A stretch of DNA of 64,000 nucleotides from Diphasiastrum complanatum (Eukaryota; Streptophyta; Lycopodiopsida; Lycopodiales; Lycopodiaceae), in the NCBI GenBank assembly GCA_029204225.1, contig CM055103.1:48615958-48679957 (forward strand), given 5' to 3'. The notes under the pieces are model-generated. The model was given only the letters and a program-made list of their open reading frames with translations. It was not told where the DNA came from and made no database searches. The position numbers were made by a program, and so were the translations under genes. This document shows positions 24,039 to 34,829 of this stretch, piece by piece (within the stretch, counting starts at the first letter, position 1; every line of letters starts with the position of its first letter).

Positions 24039-26262
24039 CTCCCTCTTCAACTAGTTTTAGCATAGACTTTGATAAAACTCCAAGTGAAGTCCTATGCTTC
24101 ATGAACAAGTCTTTTCCCAATGCTTTGGTGAAGATATCAGCTACACATTCTCTTGAAGACACATGTTGAAGCTCCACCTCCTTTGCAATGACTCGCTCCC
24201 TCACAAAATGATATTGTATCTCAATATGCTTGCTCCTAGCATGAAAGATAGGATTGGATGCCATTCTTTGGGCTGATTGATTGTCACAAAAGATGATTGG
24301 GCTCTCTGAGAAATCCAGCAAGTGAAGATCCTTGATCATCCTCTTGATCCATACCATCTCCTTTGTGTAATGTGTAAGAGCTTTGTACTCGGCCTCACTA
24401 GATGACAATAAGATAGTGGCTTGTTTCTTTAACATCCATGATATAGCTCCATCACCTATGAAAATACAATAAGAACTAATGGATTTCATATCCATTACAT
24501 CTCCAGCATAGTATAAATATGAAAATCCAAAAAGATTAGGTGATGATCCCTCATACAATATGCCAAAATCTTGAGTTCCAATGATGTACCTCAAAACTCG
24601 CTTTCCTAGCTTCGAATGCTCCTCACTAGGATCTTGAATGAATTGACTCAATCTTCCAACACAATAGCTTAGATCAGGTCTAGTGATGGTTAGATAGATG
24701 AGTGAACCAACTAGCTTCCTATAGAGAGTAATGTCCTCGAAGGATCTTTCATTACCTCTTATAGTTAGCTTTACATGAGACTCCATAGGTGTATCAATAG
24801 CTTTTGCATCTACCATATGAAATCTTTCTAGAATAGAATTAGCATACTTCTCTTGACAAATGAAAGTAGATTGAGAAGATCTAATGACTTCTGTTCCTAA
24901 AATGTAATGCAAGTTACCAAGATCATGCACCTCAATCTCCTTCTTAAGAGCATTCTTGATATCCTCCACATCTTGATTGTCTCCACCACTCAAGATGATA
25001 TCATCCACATAGATTAGCAAGATGGTAACATCATTTCCAACAAACCTATAATAAATTAAATGATCGTACTCACTCATAACAAAGCCTTGAGAGAGTAAAA
25101 AAGTGTTAAGCTTAGCATACCAACTCCTTGGTGCTTGCTTAAGGCCATACGAACTCTTTTGTGGAAGACACACATGATTTGGCTTTGTTGATGGAATGTA
25201 GCTCTTGGGTTGCTCCATGTATACTTCCTCCTCAAGATCACCATTCAAGAATGCATTTGAAATGTCCATTTTCCATAGATCCCATCTATAAAGTGTAGCA
25301 AGTGAAATGATGACTCGAATGCTTACCATCTTTGCCACTGGTGCAAAGGTCTTATCATAGTCAATTCCTTGTTGTTGAGCATATCCTTTTGCCACTAACC
25401 TTGCCTTGTACTTGTTAATAGATCCATCTTGGTTTGTCTTCACCTTGAAGATCCATTTGCATCCAGTAGCTTCCTTGTCCTTAGGCAACTCCACCAATCT
25501 CCATGTTCCATTCTTCATAAGAGCTTGATACTCGAGATCCATTGCTTGGATCCACTCCTCTTCTTTCCTTGCTTGATCTACACTTGTAGGCTCATCCAAA
25601 GAGATTAGGAAAGCAATATAATTTCTAGAAACTACTTGCTTACCCTTTTGATCATATGTGAGCCTTGAAGGTACTTGTCTTTTTCTTGATGAAGGTCCAT
25701 CATCACCACCATCCAAAGTAGGATCCTTCTCATCAACATCAAGAATGTTAGATCCATCCACTTTACCATCAATCATGCTTGAAGACACCTTTGGAATGTT
25801 CCCCTCATAAAAAATGACATCTCTACCAGCAATCACTTTGTTAGTAGAAGGAATGTAAACCTTGTAGGCTTTACTCACCTCACTATATCCAACAAAAATA
25901 CCTCTTCTTGAAGATGGATCCTCCTTGGTCCTATCATCAAGAGTAATGTTGACATAGCATGTGCATCCAAAGGTTCTTAGAAAGTTGACACTCAGCCTCC
26001 TCTTGAATAGCATCTCAAAAGGTGTCCTTCCATCCAAAATAGCACTCGGCCACCTATTGCACAAGAAATTGGCACACAACAAAGCTTGATCCCAAAATGG
26101 TTTTTCAGAATTAGCACTTAACCTCATAGCTTTAGCACTTTCACATAAAGTCCTATTCTTCCTTTCAGCCACTCCATTTTGTTGTGGGGTCCTTGATGTT
26201 GTATACTCCCTCTTGATCCCAGGCCTTGAATTTGTAAGATATGTACTCACCACCATTGTCAC
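24034..26262 (-). CDS. B2 integrase C-part, RT, RNase H
   Basis: 742 codons remain open, beginning in out-of-frame sequence and becoming genuine at IKREYTTSRTPQQNG. It contains the AERKNRTLC integrase Glu, GCTCYVNITLDDRTKEDPSS, RT with GCKWIFKVKTNQDG, FLNGDLEEEVYMEQP and YVDD at 25000-25011, and RNase H with SSSEAEYKAL and CDNQSAQ. The first RNase H Asp region reads FSYLYYAGD, where relatives have SDFAGD, so RNase H is probably inactive. The last residues (EEGV) and the stop are encoded by the purine tract and the first LTR bases. Confidence 0.9.
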   Translation of the reverse strand: MTMVVSTYLTNSRPGIKREYTTSRTPQQNGVAERKNRTLCESAKAMRLSANSEKPFWDQALLCANFLCNRWPSAILDGRTPFEMLFKRRLSVNFLRTFGCTCYVNITLDDRTKEDPSSRRGIFVGYSEVSKAYKVYIPSTNKVIAGRDVIFYEGNIPKVSSSMIDGKVDGSNILDVDEKDPTLDGGDDGPSSRKRQVPSRLTYDQKGKQVVSRNYIAFLISLDEPTSVDQARKEEEWIQAMDLEYQALMKNGTWRLVELPKDKEATGCKWIFKVKTNQDGSINKYKARLVAKGYAQQQGIDYDKTFAPVAKMVSIRVIISLATLYRWDLWKMDISNAFLNGDLEEEVYMEQPKSYIPSTKPNHVCLPQKSSYGLKQAPRSWYAKLNTFLLSQGFVMSEYDHLIYYRFVGNDVTILLIYVDDIILSGGDNQDVEDIKNALKKEIEVHDLGNLHYILGTEVIRSSQSTFICQEKYANSILERFHMVDAKAIDTPMESHVKLTIRGNERSFEDITLYRKLVGSLIYLTITRPDLSYCVGRLSQFIQDPSEEHSKLGKRVLRYIIGTQDFGILYEGSSPNLFGFSYLYYAGDVMDMKSISSYCIFIGDGAISWMLKKQATILLSSSEAEYKALTHYTKEMVWIKRMIKDLHLLDFSESPIIFCDNQSAQRMASNPIFHARSKHIEIQYHFVRERVIAKEVELQHVSSRECVADIFTKALGKDLFMKHRTSLGVLSKSMLKLVEEGV

Positions 26263-26794
26263 CTCTCAAGCACTTGATCTTTGTGGAAAATTGGTTCTCC
26301 CTTGCATTCTTGAACTTAACAAAGACATCATACACTTCATCCTTGGTCTTTACTAGATAGATCCAACAAAATCTACTAAAATAATCAATGAATGTTACAT
26401 ACATCTTAGCTCCACTATTGCTAATTGTAGTAAATCCATGAATATCTGAATGTGCAAGTTGAAAAGGCTTTGTAGATCTAGAAATAGATCTATTATAAGG
26501 TAGTCTATGTGACTTAGACAAAGCAAAAGACTCACAAACATGCTTGTCATTACTTAAGAAACTTGGAAGACCAATCACAACCTTCTTCCTTGCCATTACC
26601 TCCAATGACTTGAAGTTGAGGTGTCCCATCCTTTTGTGCCAAACCTCTTGACTAGAAAATTGCTCCCTTGCAACACATCCAACTTGGTTAGCAATAACAC
26701 AAGCATCAAGTTTGAACAAATTCCCTTGCCTTTTACCTTTTCCAAACAAGACATCTTTCCTTTTGATCAAACAAGCATCTCCATCAAACTCCAC
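26165..26794 (-). pseudogene. B2 GAG-pre-integrase and integrase N-part
   Basis: EVWHKRMGHLNFK…CESFALSKSHR is the pre-integrase module; its CxxC reads CESF, losing one Cys. The integrase has HSDIHGF and LRGDNGGEYIS, then shifts frame near 26230, where relatives have FCDEHR. Two or more frameshifts separate it from neighbours. Confidence 0.85.
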
Positions 26795-27041
26795 CTTGAG
26801 GCCCTTAGCATTTGACTCACACTAAGCAAATTCTTGGTAATAGATGGAATAAACAAGACATCCTCCAAATGAACATTCTATTTGTAGAGAGAGAAATAGG
26901 AATTGTGCCAATCCCTTTGATTGCACACTCACCATCATTGGCCATGTAGATCACCCTCTTGTCATCTCCATATGCCAACAAAGAAGTGAAGTACTCTTTG
27001 TGAAAGGTCATGTGTGAACTTGCTCCACTATCAATCCCCAA
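26795..27041 (-). pseudogene. B2 protease
   Basis: IDSGASSHMTFHKEYF is the aspartic protease active site. The frame shifts after STNR, where B1 continues NVHLEDVLFIPSITKNLLS. The protease frame is offset from gag by a one-base difference also found in B1. Confidence 0.85.
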
Positions 27042-27943
27042 GGATCTAGATCTCCATCATTAGCAAGCATACATGAAGACATCACAAGAGCATCATCATT
27101 TGCATCTTGAACATCCAAACCATCCTCATCAAGAGTAAGATTACCTTGCTTGTCTCCTTGATCTCTCTTCTTCTTGTAGCCCTCACTTACAAAGCGTCCT
27201 TTGATGCCACAATAGAAGCACTTGAGCGTTGATCTATCCTTCTTTTTGCCACTTGAAGAAGCATCCACTTGATCTTGCCCTTTAGACCACTTGATTTTGG
27301 TTTTGCCCTTGAATTTGCCCTTTGTGAACATAGCATCCTCTTGAAGTGTCGATGTAGATCCACCTCTTGCTTGAAGCCTATATTCCTCATTGACCAAGAT
27401 CTCTTGAAGATCCATCAAACTTGGCAAAGTCTTTTGAATAGGAATACTTTGATCAATGTTAGCATGAGCATCCAACAAGCCATTAAGAATCACTTGAATA
27501 AGCTCTCCTTCCTTAATGCTTTCATCTATGCAAGCTAACTCATCATTCAATGCTTTCATTCTCAAAACGAAAGTACTTGGACTTTCTTCATTCTTTTGCA
27601 AACAAGAAAATATTTGTCTTCTTAAAGTCAACACTCTAGAAGTAGACTTGGATTCATAAAGCTTATTCAATGAATTCCAAGCTTCCAAAGACGATGTGGA
27701 CTTACCAACTTCCTTGAGAAGTTCATTGGTAGCATTCATCTTTATCATGTGTAGAGCCTTCTTGGCCCTCTTGTCATACCTCAACTGATCTTGTTGTGTT
27801 GTTGGTCTCTCTTCCAAGCCTACAACAATATCCAAAACATCATTCATCTCAAGAAGTGACTCCATCCTCACTTCCCACAGTGAATAGTTACTTGAGGTAA
27901 GCCTATCATTGGCTTCCAACATGACTCCAATTGAGGTTGCCAT
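27008..27943 (-). CDS. B2 gag
   Basis: 311 codons from the expected ATG (MATSIGVMLEANDRL). UBN2-type region with SLEAWNSLNKLYESKSTSRVLTLRRQIF, then a basic stretch and a knuckle at 27179-27220 reading CFYCGIKGRFVSEG. The zinc His is Arg and the last Cys is Gly, so the knuckle is broken. The frame ends 30 bp into the protease region because of a missing T relative to element A. Confidence 0.9.
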   Translation of the reverse strand: MATSIGVMLEANDRLTSSNYSLWEVRMESLLEMNDVLDIVVGLEERPTTQQDQLRYDKRAKKALHMIKMNATNELLKEVGKSTSSLEAWNSLNKLYESKSTSRVLTLRRQIFSCLQKNEESPSTFVLRMKALNDELACIDESIKEGELIQVILNGLLDAHANIDQSIPIQKTLPSLMDLQEILVNEEYRLQARGGSTSTLQEDAMFTKGKFKGKTKIKWSKGQDQVDASSSGKKKDRSTLKCFYCGIKGRFVSEGYKKKRDQGDKQGNLTLDEDGLDVQDANDDALVMSSCMLANDGDLDPWGLIVEQVHT

Positions 27944-28531
27944 GTAGCAACGACCTGATGTTCTCTTTCAACTTGCTTCAATGCACAAAGCACTCCTTTG
28001 AACAACAACAAATGCTTTCAAAAGAAATCACCAAGATTTGAAGCTATCTCACAAATTCTCTTCTAGCACTTATCCAAGCAAATCAACACATAGAATCATG
28101 GAATCTTGATCAACCTATGATCTATCCTCAATCTAATGACTTTTTCCACTTCCTAAGATTGAAACACACTCAAATGAAGTCCATAAACCTCACTATCTAG
28201 AGATCCAATCAAAATTAGGGTTTTGACAAAATCACAAAAAATTGACTATTCCAAATCTACATGCAAATGCTGAAAATTTGATATGCAATCTATAAGCCAC
28301 CACTTAGGCTGAACCAATGATTCAAAAATCGGCCAAATCTAGTATGTGAATTCAAAAATTGGAACTGAACAAGTATATTGACCTATTTGGTATTTTGATA
28401 TACAAAAGATCCAATCTACAAAAGCAAAAAATCCGATTTTGGTGTAGAATCCTCTCTAGCATGCTCTAGACTAGATATCTTCACCAAATCATTGATAGAT
28501 CTGATTTCCTCCTTCATAACCTAAAACACAA
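27944..28531 (-). other. B2 leader
   Basis: Stop-rich 0.6-kb leader, matching the B1 leader at 37468-38055 in reverse complement. Confidence 0.85.
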
Positions 28532-28543
28532 GCTCTGATACCA
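28532..28543 (-). promoter_or_regulatory. B2 primer-binding site
   Basis: Perfect TGGTATCAGAGC on the minus strand, directly after the LTR end TTTCACA. Confidence 0.95.
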
Positions 28544-29115
28544 TGTGAAAGATTTCAGATCCTTAAGATGCAATCTACTTGAATGACCTTTGGTTAGAAA
28601 GAGAAATACACTACCAATCTCATCAATGTAGAAAAATCAGCATCTACACACAATTTGAGATGCAAACACTAATAGAACTTGATCAAACTTGAATGAAATG
28701 ATTATGTACTGTTGCTGTCCGTACAAAACTAGCAAGCTACTGTATTTCACACGTGTGGATCCAAAAATAACAAATATAGATCATTCTACACATAGAATTG
28801 CAAGAGAAGATCACTCTCTCCATGAGTTACATCCTTTTATAGCAGGTCCAAATCCTATTTGGCCACCTGGCTTTCCCACCAAAATGCTAACCCTACTAAT
28901 TTTGGGTCTAGATTCAATGTACCCAACTTATTCAAATTGAATCTACTCAAACTCGCATTCTATCTTTCCCACACTTTCAAAAAGTGTTTATTCAAATGAA
29001 ATTTAGACTAATGAACTTTGAAAAGTCAAACTCCAAGTCAAAAACAAGTTTTGGCCTCAATATGCCAAATATGGAAATATTGCAAAATGTGATGAAACTA
29101 GTTGAATCTTTCACA
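28544..29115 (-). repeat. B2 5' LTR (572 bp, 78-bp deletion)
   Basis: Same ends as the 3' LTR but 78 bp shorter: GAATTGCAAG is joined to AGAAGATCAC near 28801-28805, lacking the segment around 23650-23727. CACACGTGTG lies at 28748-28757. Confidence 0.9.
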
Positions 29116-29120
29116 CTTGA

Positions 29121-29950
29121 TGTACTTTGTAGATCTTAAGATATTTTGATCTTGATAGGATCTCACATGTATGGAGTCTGTTCCCACATGTGAGAAAATG
29201 TACATAAGTTATTTCTATAAAGTTAGATTGATTTTAGCTAGATCTACACAAGTGTGAAATTGACCTTTGAATAGAATCTTGAAATTGGTCAAATTGGTCA
29301 TACTTTACGTAAATAGATTGGACTTCCATGTGAATGAGTTATTACTCACACATGTCAAGATGCCATTCACACATGTGGATAAGATTCTAGATGATAAGAT
29401 AGGAATATTCCACTATATCCTATTTTATAGGAAATACTCCTATAAATGTGCAAGACTAGTTTTTTTGTTTCTAGCCAAAGAGAATAGTCAACTTTGTGAA
29501 ATGACCATATCTGGCTCCCATTGGTGGATCTGGACGACTAGGCACTCTTCACACATGTGAAGGCTTGCTGAACAGTACAAAACTCGTGGATGTACTTGAT
29601 CTATAAAGAGATCAACCAAATCAATGAGAAGTTGGTGAGACATTGGCAATTTCTAGTTTTGCTTGTATTTTCCACATTTGTCTTGTGTTTTTGTGATTGG
29701 AATGCATTTCTAAGCTTGAGTACTTTACTCTCAATTTACAGACTGTACAAGTACTGTCCTCCACACGTGTGAGGCCACTCCTCTAAGATTTTAATCATTT
29801 GATCCATTGCTCTTGCTTAAATCATAGTGTAATACATCTAGATCAAGATCTAACACCTAGAACTTGATAGATCATTAGATCAAGCAATCAATAACTCTTA
29901 ATGATTGATTAGTACAATAATAATTGTCTTTTTTTCTCTGAAAATTGACA
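29121..29950 (+). repeat. copia E 3' LTR, main part
   Basis: Continues the LTR begun at 23363 after the B2 insertion and ends AAAATTGACA. It contains the CACATGTG/CACACGTGTG type motifs (29762-29771 is CACACGTGTG). Total LTR length without B2 is about 856 bp. A related LTR lies at about 60840-61716. The right flank is a copia RT fragment, so E itself landed in an older copia. Confidence 0.75.
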
Positions 29951-30055
29951 CATTTGAGTCATCATCTCACTTGCTACTCTTTCTGGATGGGATGTATGGC
30001 AATTGGACATTACAAATGCTTTTTTGAACGGTGATCTTGAGGAGGAAGTGAACAT
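29951..30055 (+). pseudogene. copia H RT fragment
   Basis: Translates as IRVIISLATLSGWDVW, then QLDITNAFLNGDLEEEV, an RVT_2 piece closest to family B. It is bounded left by the E LTR and right by a Ty3-like LTR. Confidence 0.85.
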
Positions 30056-31194
30056 TGTGGTGACCTGGTTTCAACAATTTGTTAATGATTTTGACTTTTT
30101 TATTGCTAAATCTTGATCTGAAGGGCCATTGTCGCACATTTTGCACTATTCGGGATTTTCGGAGCCTCGTTCATTCTTTAGTGCCTACCTCGGAGCACCT
30201 CCACGCAGCCAGAGCCTCCCACCTGTGCATTTTTTGGGATTTTCTACCTTTCGACACTGTCACATTTCTTAGGGATAGTTGTTGCACTTCTTAAAGACAG
30301 CTTCGCACTTCTTCAAGGGCAACCTTCGCAAATGTCAAATACTGATTTTCTCTCATCTTGAAGTAGTTGCAGAGCCCTCTTCTCTCTAGCACGGATCTCT
30401 TTGGCTATATTATGCCAATTCTTATGCCATTGTAATTCATTTAGACACAATGTAGAACAGAGGCTCAGAAGCTCTGTTGGTGTTTTAATGTAGATTTATT
30501 GCTTTTGTTATTCATCTACAAGATTAGAACCTTTGTGTTCTCAGATTCTTGTATAGAGGTATATCAATCCCTCTACTTTGCAGTGTCTAGACTATAATGA
30601 ATATATCTTTGTACTCTACAAATGGTGAATACAGATAATGTAAATCTGAGTGTTCTAAATCACACACAACTTGTTTCTACTGTGAATACCTTTGTGCTTT
30701 TCATGGTGATTCATTTTGGTAATAGAAAGTTTATGGCAATGTATTGTTTGTGCCTATACACAGTGTTTGGACTGGAATCGATTAGTGAAGTGTCTCTAGC
30801 CTTCAATCTTGTGATTTGTGCAGATCATAGGAGTTAGATTCATGATAAGCTACTGTCAAGATAACGGAAACACTGTGTGGCTTTCCCTTTTGCCGAAGTA
30901 TTTGCTTTCTTGAGTTCACTCCCATTTGAATCTGAAAACCATAATGAAGTATTCAGTATTTTTCTCCTGGGTGTTTTGTTTTCTTTGAAAGGTTGTAGTG
31001 GCAGCCCCTTGTTGAACATCTGTTGTTGACCAGTTTGCAATCACTTCTCCTCTCCCTCCATTTGTTCTTAGTTATTTCTGGTTTTGCCCTATTAATGACA
31101 GTATTAGCCTTTTTATTGCTCTCTAGTAGGAACGATACCCATTTATACTACAAATATCAATCATTTTGCTGTTGGTATGCCGCGACATATACCA
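30056..31194 (+). repeat. Ty3/gypsy-like LTR (Athila-type)
   Basis: Runs TGTGGTGACC…ATATACCA and is followed within two bases by TTTGGCGTCGTTGTCGGGGA. That is the primer region seen in Athila/Cyclops-like Ty3 elements (TGGCGCCGTTGCCGGGGA) with two C-to-T changes at CpG sites. No internal coding follows; only about 30 bp remain before copia sequence resumes. No second LTR is seen. Confidence 0.65.
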
Positions 31195-31195
31195 A

Positions 31196-31216
31196 TTTTG
31201 GCGTCGTTGTCGGGGA
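31196..31216 (+). promoter_or_regulatory. Ty3-like primer-binding region, decayed
   Basis: Reads TTTGGCGTCGTTGTCGGGGA. See the adjacent LTR for the comparison; both differences from the usual motif are transitions of the kind caused by loss of methylated cytosine. Confidence 0.6.
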
Positions 31217-31226
31217 GCAATGCCAA

Positions 31227-31243
31227 AACATGTATGAGGGATC
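31227..31243 (+). pseudogene. copia H RNase H fragment, left of C
   Basis: TGTATGAGGGATC matches family B RNase H (48101-48113). Its continuation lies right of C at 50695. Confidence 0.65.
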
Positions 31244-31973
31244 CGTGAATATTATTAAAATATTATCTTCCTATCTCGAGTTTGGGGCCATGTCCATGGT
31301 GATTTCCACTAAATTTCATGTTGTACATAAAAGAAGTGTGATTTGAGCACATATCCTTCTAGTGTAGCTCAGATTTGAGTTAGATAGGTTCTATTTTGAT
31401 GACATGCAGTAGTTTAGATGACATGCAAAGTCATACTGTATGCATGCAAGCCACATGTAATCAGTGCATGCAACATGCAAAGTAGTTTCAGTGATCTACA
31501 CATGTCTAGGCAGTTTCATGAGTTGACATGCAGTACATGCAACATACATGCATGCAGTTACACATGTGGATCTCTGGTAGGTGAATTAGTTCAGTTAAGT
31601 GGACTTTCCATGCAACTCCATTGTAGGAAATCGAGTCTCTCTCGTGTAAGAAAAGCTGGGCATGTTTTGCCATATTGTGAATATTGAGATTTTGGTGTTT
31701 TGGACTCATTCTCTCTCTACTTGAGTTATTCATGCTTGATTTTCTCTCTCTACCCAAGAGCAACCTCTTTTTCCCATACTAAACACTTAGAATTTTTTCT
31801 AACATTCATTTCTCATAGTGAAGAGTTAGATTTTTTCATCAGATGTATGCCATTGTGCTCTTGCCTTAGATTTTTCAAGCATATTGTTCTTTGATCAATG
31901 TTGTGCAATCACAACACCTCAGTAAGATCCTATAAGGTGTGTGGTGAAGCTCACATGTGCTAAAAACTTCACA
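31244..31973 (+). repeat. C 5' LTR (730 bp)
   Basis: It ends AAAAACTTCACA before the primer site. Nine CATGCA words lie within 31403-31556, forming CATGCATGC blocks that match the RY element bound by plant B3-domain seed regulators. CACATGTG words flank the cluster. Confidence 0.95.
31403..31556 (+). promoter_or_regulatory. RY-element (CATGCA) cluster in C LTR
   Basis: CATGCA starts at 31403, 31422, 31443, 31467, 31474, 31527, 31536, 31547 and 31551. The cluster is kept in the 3' LTR at about 50125-50280. RY elements are recognised by ABI3/FUS3/LEC2-type factors; that this LTR is seed- or embryo-responsive is inference. Confidence 0.6.
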
Positions 31974-31985
31974 TGGTATTAGAGC
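31974..31985 (+). promoter_or_regulatory. C primer-binding site
   Basis: TGGTATTAGAGC, one transition from the canonical initiator-tRNA complement. Confidence 0.9.
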
Positions 31986-32749
31986 TCAATGCTTTGAAGA
32001 GGTGAGGGTGTATACATCAGATCATCAGTGATTTTTGCTTGCAGGAACTCGGATTTGGGAGAGGGATTCAAACTTGCTGAGAAACAAACAATCTGAGGAC
32101 CATAAGTGGATCAAATCAAGGCTAATATGATCTAGCGGAGCTCTATATGGATAGAGAGCTCACATGTGTGAAATTAGCCCTCATTAATGAGTGCTACTTC
32201 TCAAGGAATGATCCAAATTTGATGTTCTATAGCTTGTTGGATAGGTATTGAAGAGTAGAATGTGTTGCTTGAGTTTCTAGAACAATTTGATTTGTTTTTA
32301 GAAGAGTTTTAGGCAATCAAAAAGTTTGAGAGGGTACTCAACTCATGGGATATGCCAAAGTGAACACACATCTGTCTTTTTTACCATTTTCATCAATTTT
32401 CACTGTCAATCAAGTAGAATTGGATAGAAGTGAGTGCTCTAAGGTCTTAGACTTTTCATTTCACACATATTACTGTGTTTGAGTTGAAAGTAAATTTCTA
32501 GAGAGTTTATTAGTGCTTTGAAACTCGTGGGAGAGATAGACTTCTTGCTTGCATGTGCTTCTTCTTTTGTGACTGAAGCAAGATCCAGTTTCAAGATAGA
32601 TTGATTTTCTGTGTTGAGAATTTGTTCTCACATTTGTTGCTAGATTTCATAGGGTGGATCAACATCTGTGTTAGATCCTAGATTGAGATAGCAAGCAACA
32701 TTCTTTCAACTCCATTTTTTTATCATTACTAGAATTTCTCATAAAGAAT
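31986..32749 (+). other. C leader
   Basis: Non-coding 0.76-kb leader. Its last 200 bp resembles the sequence before element I's gag (56830-57120), so C and I belong to one lineage. Confidence 0.75.
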
Positions 32750-33604
32750 ATGTCTTCATCTGGTTCACATTTCTTAGAGCACAGTGAGAGATTAACATCT
32801 TCCAATTATGCAATGTGGAAGATCAGAATGGAATCATTATTGATTCTACAAGATGTAATGGATATTGTGAGTGGAGCTGAAGAAGAACCTGCTTCACCTA
32901 ATGAAGCTGTAGCATTTCACAAAAGAACCAGAATTGCCCTTCATTTTATAAAAATGAATGTTACTAATGAAGTGTTAAGAGAGATCAGCACATGCACCAC
33001 TGCCAAGGAAGCTTGGGATACTCAAAAAACAATCTATGAAATCAAAAATACTTCTAGATTGCTTACACTTAGAAACCAAATATTTCTAAGTTATCAGAGA
33101 GTAGATGAGAGTGCTTCATCATATGTCATGAGAGTTAAGGATCTTCATCAAGAGTTAGCTGGTATTAGTGATGCTCTTAAGAACACTGAACTTGTTCAAG
33201 TAGTCCTAAATGGACTTAGAGATGAGTATGACAATATTGTATAGACTTATGCTGTCAAGGAGGATCTTCCATCCTTGGAAACACTGCAAGGTGTTCTCAT
33301 TGCTGAAGAAAGCAGACAAGAGAACAAGATGCTGAGGATCAACAGACTTTCATTGAAAGATGGTGGAGATGACAAAGCATTCTTCATCAGAGACAATTCA
33401 AGAGGCAAGGGCAAAGGACAACAACATTTCAAGAAGGACAAAGCCGAAGAAGGTGGTGAGGATCAGTCCTCACAAGCTGCAACATCCAGTTCTAAGCAAG
33501 CTAACCTTAATAATGAGGATGAGTGTGAGGGCGTAGAGAGTGAAAGAGAGGATTCATTAATGATGTCTACTTTTTCATCTTTTCCTTTTAAGAATGAAGA
33601 AGTC
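32750..33604 (+). pseudogene. C gag, one internal stop, no zinc knuckle
   Basis: ATG in MSSSGSHFLEHSERL. Typical gag motifs TTAKEAWDTQKTIYEIKN, LVQVVLNGLRDEYDNIV then TAG at 33242-33244, resuming in the same frame (TYAVKEDLPSLETLQG). After a basic segment, where G has its knuckle, C reads SSSKQANLNNEDE, so the whole CCHC knuckle is absent. A TGA at 33605-33607 replaces a Trp codon before the protease. Confidence 0.85.
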
Positions 33605-33607
33605 TGA

Positions 33608-34107
33608 TGGATAGATAGTGGGGCTAGTTCTCATATGTCTAGTTCTAGGAACTCTTTCACTAATCTCATGCCATATCTAGGTGCGAAAAGATCAATCTAT
33701 ACTGCTAATGATGTAGAGTGTACAATTGAAGGAATAGGCAGTATTCCATTGCATGCATCATCATCAAAATCTTTTTGCTTACATGATGTACTATATGTAC
33801 CTAGATTGACCAAGAATCTCATTAGTGTAGGACATTTGTTTAATAGTGGATTGGATGTCAAGTTTTAAGTTGACAAGTGTATAATCTCAAGAGAAAATGA
33901 AGTTATTGCTAGAGGATCTAGAATTGGTAAGCTGTACAAACTAGATTCTAGGGAGAGTGCTAACATTTCAAATATTGCTTATGAGACCAAGGTTCTACAG
34001 AAGGATCTGTGGCACAAGAGATTGGGTCATCCCAATTTCAAAGCCATGCAACCTATGGTCAAAGAAGGAAAAGTTGTTGGTCTACCAAAGACACTGTCAA
34101 AGGAGCT
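33608..34107 (+). pseudogene. C protease and pre-integrase, truncated
   Basis: WIDSGASSHMS active site, VLYVPRLTKNLISVGHL, a TAA near 33866, then LYKLDS and LWHKRLGHPNFKAM. It stops at GLPKTLSKE, where minus-strand D begins. Integrase and early RT of C are missing. All three breaks so far are point nonsense changes in one frame. Confidence 0.85.
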
Positions 34108-34487
34108 TCTACCTTTGAGCTTGATGCATCATCCTCTTCTTTGGCCTCCTTTGGATGCTTCTTCTTTCCATTGGTCTTCTTTTTGCCCTTGAATGAGAAA
34201 TTGGCTTTCTCATCACCATCCTGCAACGACAAGGAACTCATCCTGGATTTTGCATGAAGCATCCTACACTCTTCAGCCACTAATACACTGTGAAGTTTTT
34301 CTATAGTTGGCAAAGTGTCTTGGATGGCAAAACTTTGGACCAAATTTGCAAAGTCATCTCCTAGACCATTAAGGACAATTTGTACAAGCTCTCCATCATG
34401 AATCTTCTCTCCAATGGAAGCCAACTCCCTATTTAGAGACTTGATTCTGAGTACATTATCCTGTGCACTCTCCTCACTTCTCCTCAT
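34108..34487 (-). pseudogene. D gag, C-terminal part
   Basis: RRSEESAQDNVLRIKSLNRELASIGEKI, LVQIVLNGLGDDFANLVQSFA and SSLSLQDGDEKANFSFKGKKK resemble element E's gag. True homology ends near 34108; the last 17 codons of the open frame (after SSSKVEAP) are antisense C sequence. Confidence 0.85.
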
Positions 34488-34829
34488 GCTTTACAAAATT
34501 TGATTTCTAAGCATAAGAACTCTAGAAGTGTTGCTAGACTCATAGATTGATTTTAAAGACTCCCAAGCCTCTTTAACACTAGTACATGCTGATACTTCTC
34601 TCAACAAATCATTGCTCACATTCATCTTCACACAATGAAGTGCAAGCCTAGATCTCTTCTTGTATCTAGCTAACTCTTGTGCACCTAAAGGTTCATCTTC
34701 ATCTTCAATCAAGAACTCATAAAGGTCTTGGAGCACCAAGAGTGACTCCATTATAACCTTCCAAATAGCATAATTTGTAGAATTCAACTTCTCACTAGCT
34801 TCTAGAAGGTATGCTCCAGCAGATGCCAT
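34488..34829 (-). pseudogene. D gag, N-terminal part
   Basis: Likely ATG at 34829 (MASAGAYLLEASEKL). NYAIWKVIMESLLVLQDL and SVKEAWESLKSIYESSNTSRVLMLRNQIL are seen, then a stop (TAA) at 34488-34490 splits it from the C-terminal part in the same frame. Confidence 0.85.

Larger units (their letters stand above)
23389..29115 (-). mobile_element. copia B2, complete outline, coding damaged
   Basis: Both LTRs end TG…CA, with a perfect 5-bp duplication CTTGA at 23384-23388 and 29116-29120. Primer site, gag, protease, integrase, RT and RNase H are in normal order on the minus strand. It is inserted in the LTR of element E. It belongs to the same family as B1 (36806-49274), to which it is very similar except in the RT region. 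Confidence 0.95.

Noticed and set aside
30079-30294. 71-codon frame in the Ty3-like LTR
   Set aside because: LTR sequence, no domain, ends quickly; normal chance frame.
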